From contig JAYRWY010000007.1 of NCBI GenBank assembly GCA_041917755.1, forward strand, positions 248,001 through 312,000: a stretch of DNA of 64,000 nt. The letters are read 5' to 3'. Source of the DNA: RGZA01 sp041917755 (lineage in GTDB: Bacteria; Pseudomonadota; Alphaproteobacteria; UBA9219; RGZA01). Position 1 is the first letter of the stretch. Each line of letters starts with the position of its first letter. The notes beneath the pieces were generated by a model. That model did no database searches. It saw only the letters and a program-made list of their open reading frames with translations, and was not told the origin of the DNA. Below are positions 25,338 to 33,076 of the stretch, piece by piece. The position numbers were made by a program, and so were the translations under genes.

Positions 25338-26999
25338 CTATACTCGCAGATCAACGCGGCCTGGGCCGGCGCTAACATCAAATGATAAAATTTTGGATTG
25401 AATAGCCTCTTCAGGCAGTGTTTTTTCCATCCATTTATTCCACGGAGTTCCGTGGTTGTGCTGGGCATGCTGCTGGGCTTGGCTACCATTATCACCACGC
25501 AGACTAAAGCTAAGTGAGCCGCTATCAGTCTGCAAACCGGCCTGTTGCAAGGCGCGTTCAAGGGAACGTGAATCTTTTTGCAACATGTCAAATGCTTGTT
25601 GGTTATCAGCGGTGATGGTTGCCTGCACGGCTCCATCCTTATTGATTTCTAGGCGGATATCTACGCGGCCCAATTCGGCAGGGTGCAATTGCAAATCGTA
25701 TTGGCTGGTTCCTGATTTTGCCATGCGGTTAAGATGGACGGCAACCTGCTCATTGGGTGCCATCATACTGGTTTGCGCTTCCTTTGTTGCTCGAAGCGTG
25801 CCGGCAAAGGTCACTTGTGGGTCGCCTTGCATGCTATGTGCACCAGCAAGGCCAGTTGCTACAGCGCTAATAATCGCGCCCTTCGTTATCATGGGGGATC
25901 CGCCGCCAGCAGATCCGTTAAGGGTGGGTGCGGAGGAGTCCGAAGCTTTCTGTGCTACGGAAATCGCGCGGTCGCTGGCGGCGGGGTGGGTTTCGGGTGC
26001 AGAGAATTTGCCCTGCAGAAAATCTATGTGGTCGGCATGTTTGTTGTTCGCTTGCTTGACGGCTTCGCGTTCAGTCTTCGCTTCTTCTTTCGCTTCTTTA
26101 ATCGCAAAGTGTTGGTCAAGGCCAGCTTCTGCCTCAAGAGTATCTGGAAGGAGGAGGTTTGCTTCCTCATCATTCTTCGCAGCCGCAGTTTTTTCATGCG
26201 CTGGCTTCTGAGGCACTTCAACAGCTTTTTGAAAGTTGCCAGGTAATGGCCCGGCGCTTTTGGTTTCGGTTACATCTGCAGTTTCGATATTCAGACCGCC
26301 TTGCAAATTAGCAAGTAAAATAGGCGTCAGGTTTTTATCGCCTGTTATAGGGAGGGCCTTATCATCAGTGTCGCCAACCGGTGTGGCCGCTACTTCTTGT
26401 TCCTGTGCTAACGTTTCATCAGTTATATCGGCAAAGCAAAGTTCAGGTGCTACATCACTGCTTTCTTGGTCTGCGACATTGGTATCAACAGCAATAATAT
26501 CTGTTGGTGTGTCGTTTGTTGCAATGGTTTGTGCATCCTGGGCTGTATCTTCTGCGTCTGCTGTTTCATTGTTTTCTTCTTCATCGCAATGGTGATGGCC
26601 GCAACCATGCTCAGACGATTTGCCATGTGCTTTTTTGCTATGTGCGTGCTTTTCAGTTTGATTGCTGGGTGCGGTCTGAGCATCATCACACTTGTCTGCT
26701 TTGTCAGACTTCTCGGGCATATCGCAATCGGCATGCTTGTCGGATGAATCATTGACAGGCTTTGATGAATGTGAATGGTGTTTTTCGCGGATTTTTTTGC
26801 CAGCATCTGACCGCACTGGTTCATGTGTGCATTCTTTTGGCGCTTCGACATTCTTTGCGGTTTTGTCAATGCCATCAAAAATTTGTTTGAATGCGTCTGA
26901 TGAACCAAAGCTATGGCGAGCCTTAAACGCTGCCTCGGCGGCGTCTTGCTTCAGGCTGCTGAACTGGATTTGCTTGGCTGTATCGCTTGTTGAAACCAT
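25338..26999 (-). CDS. fliK: Flagellar hook-length control protein FliK
   Basis: FliK measures hook length and switches the export apparatus from hook to filament substrates. Only the C-terminal domain is conserved: about residues 405-500 contain LQLHPAELGRVDIRLEINKDGAVQATI, DMLQKDSRSLERALQQAGL and GSLSFSLRG, which identify the family. The long N-terminal ruler part is acidic and disordered, and contains an unusual His/Cys-rich segment, EHGCGHHHCDEEE, near residues 130-142. I chose ATG 26999 (553 residues); an in-frame TTG at 27008 is closer to an AGG and is possible. Confidence 0.88.
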   Translation of the reverse strand: MVSTSDTAKQIQFSSLKQDAAEAAFKARHSFGSSDAFKQIFDGIDKTAKNVEAPKECTHEPVRSDAGKKIREKHHSHSSKPVNDSSDKHADCDMPEKSDKADKCDDAQTAPSNQTEKHAHSKKAHGKSSEHGCGHHHCDEEENNETADAEDTAQDAQTIATNDTPTDIIAVDTNVADQESSDVAPELCFADITDETLAQEQEVAATPVGDTDDKALPITGDKNLTPILLANLQGGLNIETADVTETKSAGPLPGNFQKAVEVPQKPAHEKTAAAKNDEEANLLLPDTLEAEAGLDQHFAIKEAKEEAKTEREAVKQANNKHADHIDFLQGKFSAPETHPAASDRAISVAQKASDSSAPTLNGSAGGGSPMITKGAIISAVATGLAGAHSMQGDPQVTFAGTLRATKEAQTSMMAPNEQVAVHLNRMAKSGTSQYDLQLHPAELGRVDIRLEINKDGAVQATITADNQQAFDMLQKDSRSLERALQQAGLQTDSGSLSFSLRGDNGSQAQQHAQHNHGTPWNKWMEKTLPEEAIQSKILSFDVSAGPGRVDLRV

Positions 27000-27063
27000 G
27001 ATATTCAATTGCCTGTCATTCAGTTGGCCGCTTGCGGCTCAGGATTACTCTGTAGATGGACAT

Positions 27064-27079
27064 TGCACATCGTGTGCCA
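27064..27079 (-). promoter_or_regulatory. Sigma-54 promoter of fliK-flgD
   Basis: Read on the minus strand, TGGCACACGATGTGCA matches the -24/-12 consensus TGGCACG-N4-TTGCA at 10 of 12 defined positions with exact GG-N10-GC spacing. The predicted start lies near 27053, about 54 bp before the fliK ATG. An inverted repeat CGGCA-N5-TGCCG lies about 100 bp further upstream (27176-27190). Confidence 0.7.
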
Positions 27080-27175
27080 AGTGCTTATTCAAGAAAAACT
27101 ATTTAAAAACAATAAGTTGAGCAGCTGTATACCTTGCATGGTTTTTTAAATAGGCGTGCTGTAAATACGGGCTGG

Positions 27176-27190
27176 CGGCATTTTCTGCCG
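27176..27190. repeat. Inverted repeat CGGCA-N5-TGCCG between fliK and the FlgN-like gene
   Basis: CGGCA (27176-27180) and TGCCG (27186-27190) form a perfect 5-bp dyad, 14 bp past the stop codon of the FlgN-like gene. It lacks a T-tract and so is a poor terminator. It lies where an enhancer for the fliK sigma-54 promoter would be expected. Confidence 0.35.
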
Positions 27191-27203
27191 TTGCAATCAT
27201 ACG

Positions 27204-27707
27204 CTAGATGCGTTGATTAATTGAGATTGGCCGCGCGTGATGGGATTCAGCCAGCGCCATTACTCCGCGGCCTGAATAACCGCTTTCTTTATGCAAATCT
27301 TTGCGGATTTCATTAATGACAACTCTAAGTAAATGCTCGGTGGCGTGGTGGGCAACACGCAGTGCAATGGCATTTTTTTCCGTGACATCGTCCAGTATTT
27401 TTCCGCTTTCACGCAGCTTGGCAATATCTTCTTTGCTAAGCTGAGTTAGTAGAGACTGGTTTTGTTCAAATACCTTCAACGTGGATTGATAATCCATGGT
27501 CAATTCTTGTTTGCGACGCATGAGATGTTCTTTGTTGGTATAATCCCGACTCTCGATGATTGGCATTTCATCAAGCATTACCTGGCTCAGCTCACCCATG
27601 AGGGTAAGAAGCTTATTTACCAGATCTTTTGCGCCAGTTGCTTGTGTTGCTGCCATTGCAGCTGCTGGTTGGGTGGCGGTGTTCTGCGGGGTTGCTGTCT
27701 GCATCAT
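27204..27707 (-). CDS. FlgN-like flagellar export chaperone candidate
   Basis: The 167-residue product is almost entirely helical after an Ala/Gln/Thr-rich start. From about residue 28 it reads LVNKLLTLMGELSQVMLDEMPIIESRDYTNKEHLMRRKQEL, the heptad pattern of FlgN-type chaperones for hook-associated proteins, and continues with helices to a short GYSGRGVMALAE tail. The sequence match to FlgN is not strong, so the call rests mainly on length, helicity and position. Its start overlaps the flgJ stop (ATGA), making it the third gene of flgI-flgJ-flgN. FlgK and FlgL, the usual FlgN clients, are not in the window. Confidence 0.5.
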   Translation of the reverse strand: MMQTATPQNTATQPAAAMAATQATGAKDLVNKLLTLMGELSQVMLDEMPIIESRDYTNKEHLMRRKQELTMDYQSTLKVFEQNQSLLTQLSKEDIAKLRESGKILDDVTEKNAIALRVAHHATEHLLRVVINEIRKDLHKESGYSGRGVMALAESHHARPISINQRI

Positions 27708-28036
27708 GAGTGCTTCTCCTGCATTCTTAGCATCTCGCGTTTCACCGCGTCGGCAATGCCTAATCCGCCAGTTTTAGAAAGCAATTTTCCATATTCGTTG
27801 ACCAACATGCTGTGATAAGTATCTTCGGCTGAGCCACCACCAAGGTAGTTGTCCTGCCCCACACCAGCCCACATCGGCGCAAGCATTTGTGATAAGAACA
27901 CAGCCTCAAAATCACCAGCAGCTTTGGCTGCTTCTTCAGGGGTTGCTTTTTTTGATCTCACTAAATTGCCAGCTGCCTGCGCATCGGGAATAAGTGGTGG
28001 TAGATATGGTTTGTTATCCGCAAGTGTATCCAGCAT
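27704..28036 (-). CDS. flgJ: Flagellar rod-binding protein FlgJ (short form without muramidase)
   Basis: FlgJ caps the growing rod in the periplasm. The 110-residue product covers only the rod-binding domain: AAGDFEAVFLSQMLAPMWAG and YHSMLVNEYGKLLSKTGGLGIADAV are the conserved segments. The peptidoglycan hydrolase domain of enterobacterial FlgJ is absent, as is normal in alphaproteobacteria, so a separate hydrolase must open the cell wall. The ATG overlaps the flgI stop by one base and its own stop overlaps the next start, so the three genes are translationally coupled. Confidence 0.85.
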   Translation of the reverse strand: MLDTLADNKPYLPPLIPDAQAAGNLVRSKKATPEEAAKAAGDFEAVFLSQMLAPMWAGVGQDNYLGGGSAEDTYHSMLVNEYGKLLSKTGGLGIADAVKREMLRMQEKHS

Positions 28037-29196
28037 TAGATGACCTGTATGTCTGCTTGTAAGGCGCCAGCAGCTTTAATGGATTGAAGAATGGTTATCA
28101 TATCACGTGGGCCAATGCCCAATGCATTCAGGGCTTGAACCAATTCTTGTAAAGTGACGCCTGGTGAGAACACCGCAAGTTTCTTACCTTCACCTTCGCT
28201 GACATCGATGTCGGTTCTGTCTACAGTTTGTGTCGTGCCATTTGATAATGCGCCGGGCTGTGAAACCTGTGGGGTTTCTGTAATGCGCACGGTCAGGTTG
28301 CCTTGTGCAATTGCGACACGGCTGATGCGCACATTATCGCCCATGACAATAACCCCTGACTGTTCATCAATGACAACTCTGGCAACTTCATCTGGGGTTA
28401 CCTGGAGTTGTTCAATTCGGGTGATCAGCGAGACAAGCTTGTTTTTGCTTTTATCACGAATTTGAACGGTGACATTAGAACGGTCATCGGCAACCGCGTA
28501 TTCGCCTTTCAACTCATTGTTGATTACTTCGGCAATCCGCTTTGCGGTGGTGAAATCGGGGTTGCGAAGGTTCAAGCGCAGGTTCGGCATATCAGCCAGC
28601 TCGAAGTTGATTTCACGTTCAATAATTGCACCATTGGCAATACGACCAGATGTCGGAACGCCTTTTGTTACCGATGCTGCGTTGCCCGTTGCGCTAAAGC
28701 CGCCAATGACTAATGAACCTTGTCCAACGGCATATACTTCGCCATCCGCTCCCATTAATGGCGTAACTAACAACGTGCCGCCTGACAAACTCTTGGCATC
28801 GCCAAGTGTTGAAACGGTGACATCAATTCGTGAACCTTGCGCTGAGAAAGGAGGAAGTGTTGCGGTAACCATCACGGCAGCAACGTTCTTGGTTTTTAAT
28901 GAATCACCGCGGGTGTTAATGCCCAAGCGCTCAAGCATGCCCACCAAACTTTTTGCCGTGAACGGTGAGTTGCTGAGGCTATCACCAGTTCCATTCAATC
29001 CAACGACTAAACCATAACCCACCAACATGTTGTCGCGCACACCATCAATATCAACGATGTCTTTAATGCGTGCGGTTGTGGCGTGGGCATTATTCGCAAC
29101 GAGCTGCGATATGGCCATCAATGCAACCAGGCATAAGGTTGCGATAGGTGATTGGTTTGTCATCTTAGCGTGACGTGTTTTGCCGAATTGAGACAT
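28036..29196 (-). CDS. flgI: Flagellar P-ring protein FlgI
   Basis: FlgI forms the P-ring around the rod in the peptidoglycan layer. The 386-residue product has a signal peptide (LCLVALMAISQLVANNAHA) followed by RIKDIVDIDGVRDNMLVGYGLVVGLNGTGDSL and ends with GIGPRDMITILQSIKAAGALQADIQVI, both family signatures. I place the start at ATG 29196, which has GAGAAGGAGC just upstream. The open frame reaches 29241, but that would lie above the sigma-54 promoter at 29225-29240. ATG 29163 is another possibility. flgI leads flgI-flgJ-flgN and is divergent from fliX, as in Caulobacter. Confidence 0.95.
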   Translation of the reverse strand: MSQFGKTRHAKMTNQSPIATLCLVALMAISQLVANNAHATTARIKDIVDIDGVRDNMLVGYGLVVGLNGTGDSLSNSPFTAKSLVGMLERLGINTRGDSLKTKNVAAVMVTATLPPFSAQGSRIDVTVSTLGDAKSLSGGTLLVTPLMGADGEVYAVGQGSLVIGGFSATGNAASVTKGVPTSGRIANGAIIEREINFELADMPNLRLNLRNPDFTTAKRIAEVINNELKGEYAVADDRSNVTVQIRDKSKNKLVSLITRIEQLQVTPDEVARVVIDEQSGVIVMGDNVRISRVAIAQGNLTVRITETPQVSQPGALSNGTTQTVDRTDIDVSEGEGKKLAVFSPGVTLQELVQALNALGIGPRDMITILQSIKAAGALQADIQVI

Positions 29197-29224
29197 TGGT
29201 TGCTCCTTCTCCAATGGTTCATTA

Positions 29225-29240
29225 TGCGAAACTCGTGCCA
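29225..29240 (-). promoter_or_regulatory. Sigma-54 promoter of flgI-flgJ-flgN
   Basis: Read on the minus strand, TGGCACGAGTTTCGCA matches TGGCACG-N4-TTGCA at 11 of 12 positions with GG-N10-GC spacing. Transcription would start near 29213, giving a 17-base leader that still contains the flgI ribosome-binding site. This decides the flgI start codon against the longer reading. Confidence 0.75.
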
Positions 29241-29332
29241 AATTCGCTCATTGCTAACTAATTGACAAATAAGGAAAAATAATCAAAAAACAGTCGTTAC
29301 GAAAACGCAAATAATTCGATGACAGGTAAGAG

Positions 29333-29355
29333 TTGCCGCGTCATTTATGCGGCAA
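29333..29355. repeat. Inverted repeat TTGCCGC-N9-GCGGCAA in the flgI-fliX spacer
   Basis: TTGCCGC (29333-29339) and GCGGCAA (29349-29355) form a perfect 7-bp dyad. It lies about 95-130 bp upstream of the flgI sigma-54 promoter and 45 bp before the CtrA box of fliX. GC-rich dyads of this type are bound by FlbD in Caulobacter (ftr sites). The equivalence is inferred. Confidence 0.45.
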
Positions 29356-29399
29356 TGCACTGAAACTTATGTGCTTTTTGGAATGTTTCTTGTTTTGCG

Positions 29400-29439
29400 T
29401 TAACTGGCCTTTAAGAGCCATCCCGCAAAGTGCTATAGT
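29400..29439 (+). promoter_or_regulatory. CtrA-dependent promoter of fliX
   Basis: TTAA (29400-29403), seven bases, TTAA (29411-29414) is a perfect CtrA full site. The second half-site forms the start of a poor -35 (TTAAGA, 29411-29416), followed after exactly 17 bp by TATAGT (29434-29439). Overlap of the CtrA box with a weak -35 is the layout of CtrA-activated flagellar promoters in Caulobacter. Confidence 0.7.
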
Positions 29440-29528
29440 GAGATTCAATGGATAGTAAGTGATGAAGGCAACTGCATTACTGCCACGCCATAAGTTTTGC
29501 CCAGTAACTTTTTATAAGGCGATACCAC

Positions 29529-29954
29529 TTGATAAATAAAGTTGATGGACCTGGCGGCGTACGCGGAACACAACCGGTGCGTAAAGCTGGAAAAAGCGAA
29601 AAAACCGGCAGTACAAACTTCTCCTCACATCTTTCGGATGATGGGGTAGGTGGTGCGCAAGGCGTTGGCGGTGCATCGGGTATTGGCGGCATCAGTGCGT
29701 TGATTGGCTTGCAGGAAGTGGATGACGCAACCCAGCGTGAATCTAAAGGCAAAAAACGTGCTCAGGCATTGCTGGACGAGATGGATGATTTGCGATTGGC
29801 GCTTGCCTGCGGAACCTTGACCCGTGCGCAACTGCTGAAATTGTCGGCCGCCATTCAAAGTGAAAAAATCAAAGCGGATGATCCCAATCTTAACCAGATT
29901 CTTGATGATGTGGACCTGCGCGCCAGGGTAGAGCTCGCCAAATATGGCTTTTAA
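29529..29954 (+). CDS. fliX: Flagellar assembly regulator FliX
   Basis: FliX is an alphaproteobacterial protein that tells the sigma-54 activator FlbD whether the early basal body has been built. The 141-residue product starts with the typical VDGPGGVRGTQPVRKAGKSEKTG segment and has a helical C-terminal half, ALLDEMDDLRLALACGTLTRAQLLKL and ILDDVDLRARVELAKYGF, that fits the family. The start is TTG 29529, set by AAGGCG at 29516-29521, 7 bp upstream; no ATG fits. It is divergent from flgI and has its own CtrA-type promoter. No flbD lies in the window. Confidence 0.88.
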   Translation: MINKVDGPGGVRGTQPVRKAGKSEKTGSTNFSSHLSDDGVGGAQGVGGASGIGGISALIGLQEVDDATQRESKGKKRAQALLDEMDDLRLALACGTLTRAQLLKLSAAIQSEKIKADDPNLNQILDDVDLRARVELAKYGF

Positions 29955-30074
29955 GCCCTTTTAATGACCTGCTTGTTAACGGTTTGCATCTAAAGAGTTG
30001 CAAAACGGACAAAATCCCGCCAAGAAAGTCACCTATCCTTTTAATAGCCTACCAAGTCTTGGGGAGCCGATTTT

Positions 30075-30497
30075 ATGAGTTCAGTAATTCTTCCGCCCGA
30101 TTATAAGCCAACGGAAAAAGAAAAATACATGAACCCGGTCATGTTGGAATATTTCCGTCAGAAACTTCTGAAATGGAAAGCCGAGTTGCTGCAAGAATCT
30201 TCATCCACCCTGCAGGAATTGCAAGAAGATGGCGGCATGCAAGAACCCGATATTGCAGATCGTGCGACATTGGAAACCGACAAGTCGCTGGAATTTCGTA
30301 CACGAGATCGTGAACGCAAGCTTATTAACAAGATTGAAGAAGCGCTTCGCCGTATTGATGAAAATACATATGGCTATTGTGAAGAAACTGGTGAGCCAAT
30401 TGGCATTAAGCGTTTAGAAGCGCGCGCCGTTGCAACCTTATCGGTTGAAGCACAAGAGCGCCATGAGCGCATGGAGCGAACGCAGCGCGACGAATAA
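30075..30497 (+). CDS. dksA: RNA polymerase-binding transcription factor DksA (form with one zinc cysteine)
   Basis: DksA inserts a coiled coil into the RNA polymerase secondary channel and, with ppGpp, adjusts transcription. The 140-residue product has the coiled-coil region (about 25-90, with LQELQEDGGMQEPDIADRAT at its tip) and the globular end RIDENTYGYCEETGEPIGIKRLEARAVATLSVEAQERHE. Only one of the four zinc-binding cysteines of the E. coli protein remains, at CEET. The second pair is replaced by serine and alanine (SVEAQ). This pattern is normal for alphaproteobacterial DksA. The gene follows fliX by 120 bp and may have its own promoter. Confidence 0.93.
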   Translation: MSSVILPPDYKPTEKEKYMNPVMLEYFRQKLLKWKAELLQESSSTLQELQEDGGMQEPDIADRATLETDKSLEFRTRDRERKLINKIEEALRRIDENTYGYCEETGEPIGIKRLEARAVATLSVEAQERHERMERTQRDE

Positions 30498-30553
30498 GTT
30501 TAGTGGTAATGGAATAACCAATCCGATGGTTTCGGTGATTAAAGGGGTTCTTC

Positions 30554-31303
30554 GTGATTAAACACTTCGTCAGTATTCTTTCGGTCACCTTATTATGCCT
30601 TGCTGCGGGTAGTGCGGATGCCCAGCAATCGCCAACAGCTGGCAAACAGCCACCAGAAGCACAATCCAGAAATTCGGTTCTAACCAATACCAAGGCCTTG
30701 CCGCTGCCCGAACAGCCGCCCCCAGCGCCAAAATCGGAACCAAAGCCCAAAAGCAATGATGTGGCAAATCCTGCCAAAAAAATCTATGTCGCACCGGAGT
30801 TGTCCGATCGCCCCAATCCATCCAGCAATATCATCTTGCCGCCACTATATGGCTGGAGCCGTATTGTTATCAAAGATTTGAAAATGCCGGATGAGGCGTT
30901 GGTCAATGATTGCGGCATGAAGAAGGATATGATTTTTCACTTCTTTGTCGAACGCTTACGCGAAGGTGCCATTCCATTGGTCAACGAAGCCCAGGCTGAT
31001 AATCTGATTTCTGATGTAGTTACAGTGGAAGCCGAGCCACAAATTATCAGCATGCAGGATCTGGTCATTAACTGCATTTCATGGATTCAATATAAGGTGT
31101 CTGTGCAATATACGTTTCGTGTTCCGCCGCTCATGTATCGCCGCAAAGTTCCAATCATGCTCTGGTATGATGGCATGATGGTATCATCTGCAAAATCCAC
31201 ACATAATGGCGCGCTGATTAACGGCTTCATTGACTTGGCGATGCGGTTTAGAAATGCATGGGATAAGCAGCATGCATCCGTAGACCCGGAAACCTTGAAG
31301 TAG
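30554..31303 (+). CDS. Predicted periplasmic protein of unknown function
   Basis: I do not recognise a family. The GTG start is supported by GGGG 9 bp upstream. The 249-residue product has a signal peptide ending GSADAQQ, then a proline/lysine-rich low-complexity stretch (about 25-80), then a folded domain of about 160 residues with strands such as WSRIVIKDLKMPDEALVNDCGM and YKVSVQYTFRVPPLMYRRKVPIMLWYDGM. Two cysteines (NDCGM and NCISW) could form a disulfide. It lies between dksA and the convergent flgH operon, so a link with the flagellum or envelope is possible but unproven. Confidence 0.6.
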   Translation: MIKHFVSILSVTLLCLAAGSADAQQSPTAGKQPPEAQSRNSVLTNTKALPLPEQPPPAPKSEPKPKSNDVANPAKKIYVAPELSDRPNPSSNIILPPLYGWSRIVIKDLKMPDEALVNDCGMKKDMIFHFFVERLREGAIPLVNEAQADNLISDVVTVEAEPQIISMQDLVINCISWIQYKVSVQYTFRVPPLMYRRKVPIMLWYDGMMVSSAKSTHNGALINGFIDLAMRFRNAWDKQHASVDPETLK

Positions 31304-31312
31304 CGGATACTA

Positions 31313-31331
31313 TCCCGTCATTAGAACGGGA
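31313..31331. other. Stem-loop between the convergent unknown gene and flgH
   Basis: TCCCGT (31313-31318) and ACGGGA (31326-31331) form a perfect 6-bp stem with a 7-base loop at the junction of two convergent genes. T-tracts are lacking on both sides, so it is at most a weak bidirectional terminator. Confidence 0.35.
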
Positions 31332-32073
31332 AGATGATATCCATTAGCTGGGTGCCATAACGGGCTTGCTGAACATCCATGATCTGACCGCGACCGCCGT
31401 ATGAAATACGGGCTTCGGCAATCTGGTCATAATTAATGGCGTTTTGTGAACTGATATCCTCTGGACGAATTACGCCGGTAACTTTCAATTCGCGCATATC
31501 ATAATTCACAGCCATTTCTTGTTTGCCGGCAATCACCAGATTGCCATTGGGCAGAACCTGGGTAACCACTGCGGCTACGCGCAAATTAATGCTGTCTTGG
31601 CGGGTGATTTCACCTTTACCATCATTCTGCGTAGTACCCTTATAACTTAGCAAGCTGGTCGGATCGACAGCTTCAGGCAGATATTTATGTAGCTTTGTTT
31701 CAAAGCCCAAGAGTTTTGGTGCGCTATCGTCCTCATTGGTTGTGCGGGAACGCTTGGTTTCATTTTTAATCGATGCTTTGTCAGCCACTTGAATGATGAC
31801 TGTCAAAATGTCACCAACCTTGCCTGCGCGCTGATCTTTCAGGAATTGACGTGCGCCAGCCTGCCATAAGGAGTTAGCTTGATGCTTATATTCTTCCTTT
31901 TGTGGCATAGGAAATTGCACAGGTTCTGCACCCGCAAGCTTGGCAGGATTTTCAACTGAACTCAGGGCAGGGGCTTCGCCAAGCTCGGAAAGGCGCTTTC
32001 CTGCATTGCACGCGCTGAGGCTGACCAACGCGCTGGTGAGCATGATCATGTTGATAAAAGAATTTGCTTTCAT
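31321..32073 (-). CDS. flgH: Flagellar L-ring lipoprotein FlgH
   Basis: FlgH builds the L-ring in the outer membrane. The 250-residue product has a lipoprotein signal with lipobox SLSAC (cysteine near residue 22) and the family motifs SLWQAGARQFLKDQRAGKVGDILTVIIQVADKA, LRVAAVVTQVLPNGNLVIAGKQEMAVNYDMRELKVTGVIRPEDIS and a terminal MDIIFPF. It is the last gene of flgF-flgG-flgA-flgH, the standard alphaproteobacterial order, 16 bp after flgA. Confidence 0.96.
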   Translation of the reverse strand: MKANSFINMIMLTSALVSLSACNAGKRLSELGEAPALSSVENPAKLAGAEPVQFPMPQKEEYKHQANSLWQAGARQFLKDQRAGKVGDILTVIIQVADKASIKNETKRSRTTNEDDSAPKLLGFETKLHKYLPEAVDPTSLLSYKGTTQNDGKGEITRQDSINLRVAAVVTQVLPNGNLVIAGKQEMAVNYDMRELKVTGVIRPEDISSQNAINYDQIAEARISYGGRGQIMDVQQARYGTQLMDIIFPF

Positions 32074-32089
32074 GTTCTGTTCCTCAATA

Positions 32090-33055
32090 TTACTTCACGG
32101 CTACTTTGGTTTTGGTATTCACGGGCGATACAGATACTTTGCCGCTTGCAACGACTACGGCATCTACCGAACGATTACTTTGGGTGTTTAACACTTGAAT
32201 GGTGTCGCCGATTGCACCATCTGCCATCGCGCGGCCCTGTGTATTCAGTGTCATGTAAGGGGTTTCAACAGCGATGGTAATAATGCTGCCTTTGGTCACC
32301 ATTTTTGCTCCACGTAAATCGCGAATGTGCAGCACGCTGCCTGCATTCAAACTGCGGCGAACTTCGGCATTTACAAGCCGTGATGCATCGGTAACAGCGT
32401 CACCGCCAACTTTGTCTGCGGGTGCGCGCGACCATTCAATATCACGCTCCGTAATGGCATCGCCTGTGGTTACGTTGTGATTGAGAATGGCAACCTGTAC
32501 CATCATCATGGCTCTGCCATTTACTTTAATGACATCCGCATCGTTCGATCCGGCCTTATCAACCAGCAAATTGGTTTCAAAGCGGTTTTTAAGCGGATCA
32601 TATTTCACTTCGGTAAAATGATAGCTAAGAGGCTCATTTTTTGCGCGGTGAATTTCCAAAGATTGGTTATCTAATGCAACGTCCAGATCTTTGTTGGGTA
32701 CGACTTTTCCAAGTTCTGCAATAACTAGCTCTTTAATTTTTGCTGCATTCAGTGAATTGCTATCACGTATAACAACCATCCGTTCGTAATTATTCTCCGG
32801 TTTCCAATCAAATCCACTTGAGCGGGCAATCTGATTGAGCGCCGTTACATCGAGTACAAGCTTTTGTCCTGGTGCAGGTGCTTGGCCTACAATCAGACCT
32901 GCTTTATCGCCGGCATTCAAAAACACATCCCCAAGCGTGATGTTAGCGCCTTCTAAAAGAACCTCGCCGCGAGTTGTTGCGGCGATGCATGGTGCGGCCA
33001 TGCAGGCAGAAAAACTTGCGGCGAGGAGGAGGAGGAGCTTTTGAGCGCGGTTCAT
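32090..33055 (-). CDS. flgA: Flagellar P-ring assembly chaperone FlgA
   Basis: FlgA is a periplasmic chaperone for P-ring assembly. The 321-residue product has a signal peptide ending APCIAATT, two N-terminal domains (about 30-180) and the conserved SAF-type C-terminal region with DIEWSRAPADK, RRSLNAGSVLHIRDLRGAKMVTKGSIITIAVETPYMTLNTQGRAMADGAIGDTIQVLN and NRSVDAVVVASGKVSV. It is longer than enterobacterial FlgA (about 220 residues) because of an added N-terminal domain, as in other alphaproteobacteria. It lies between flgG and flgH. Confidence 0.93.
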   Translation of the reverse strand: MNRAQKLLLLLAASFSACMAAPCIAATTRGEVLLEGANITLGDVFLNAGDKAGLIVGQAPAPGQKLVLDVTALNQIARSSGFDWKPENNYERMVVIRDSNSLNAAKIKELVIAELGKVVPNKDLDVALDNQSLEIHRAKNEPLSYHFTEVKYDPLKNRFETNLLVDKAGSNDADVIKVNGRAMMMVQVAILNHNVTTGDAITERDIEWSRAPADKVGGDAVTDASRLVNAEVRRSLNAGSVLHIRDLRGAKMVTKGSIITIAVETPYMTLNTQGRAMADGAIGDTIQVLNTQSNRSVDAVVVASGKVSVSPVNTKTKVAVK

Positions 33056-33076
33056 GGCGATAATCCTGTATCCTTA

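Noticed and set aside
25456..26246. Plus-strand frames of 170-251 codons opposite fliK
   Set aside because: They are antisense to a well supported gene. Their Ser/Cys-rich composition is typical of reverse complements of Ala/Gln/Lys-rich coding sequence.
26450..26908. Long minus-strand frame rich in Met, His and Gln (152 codons)
   Set aside because: It is a shadow of the repetitive fliK ruler region in another frame, and has no ribosome-binding site or recognisable domain.
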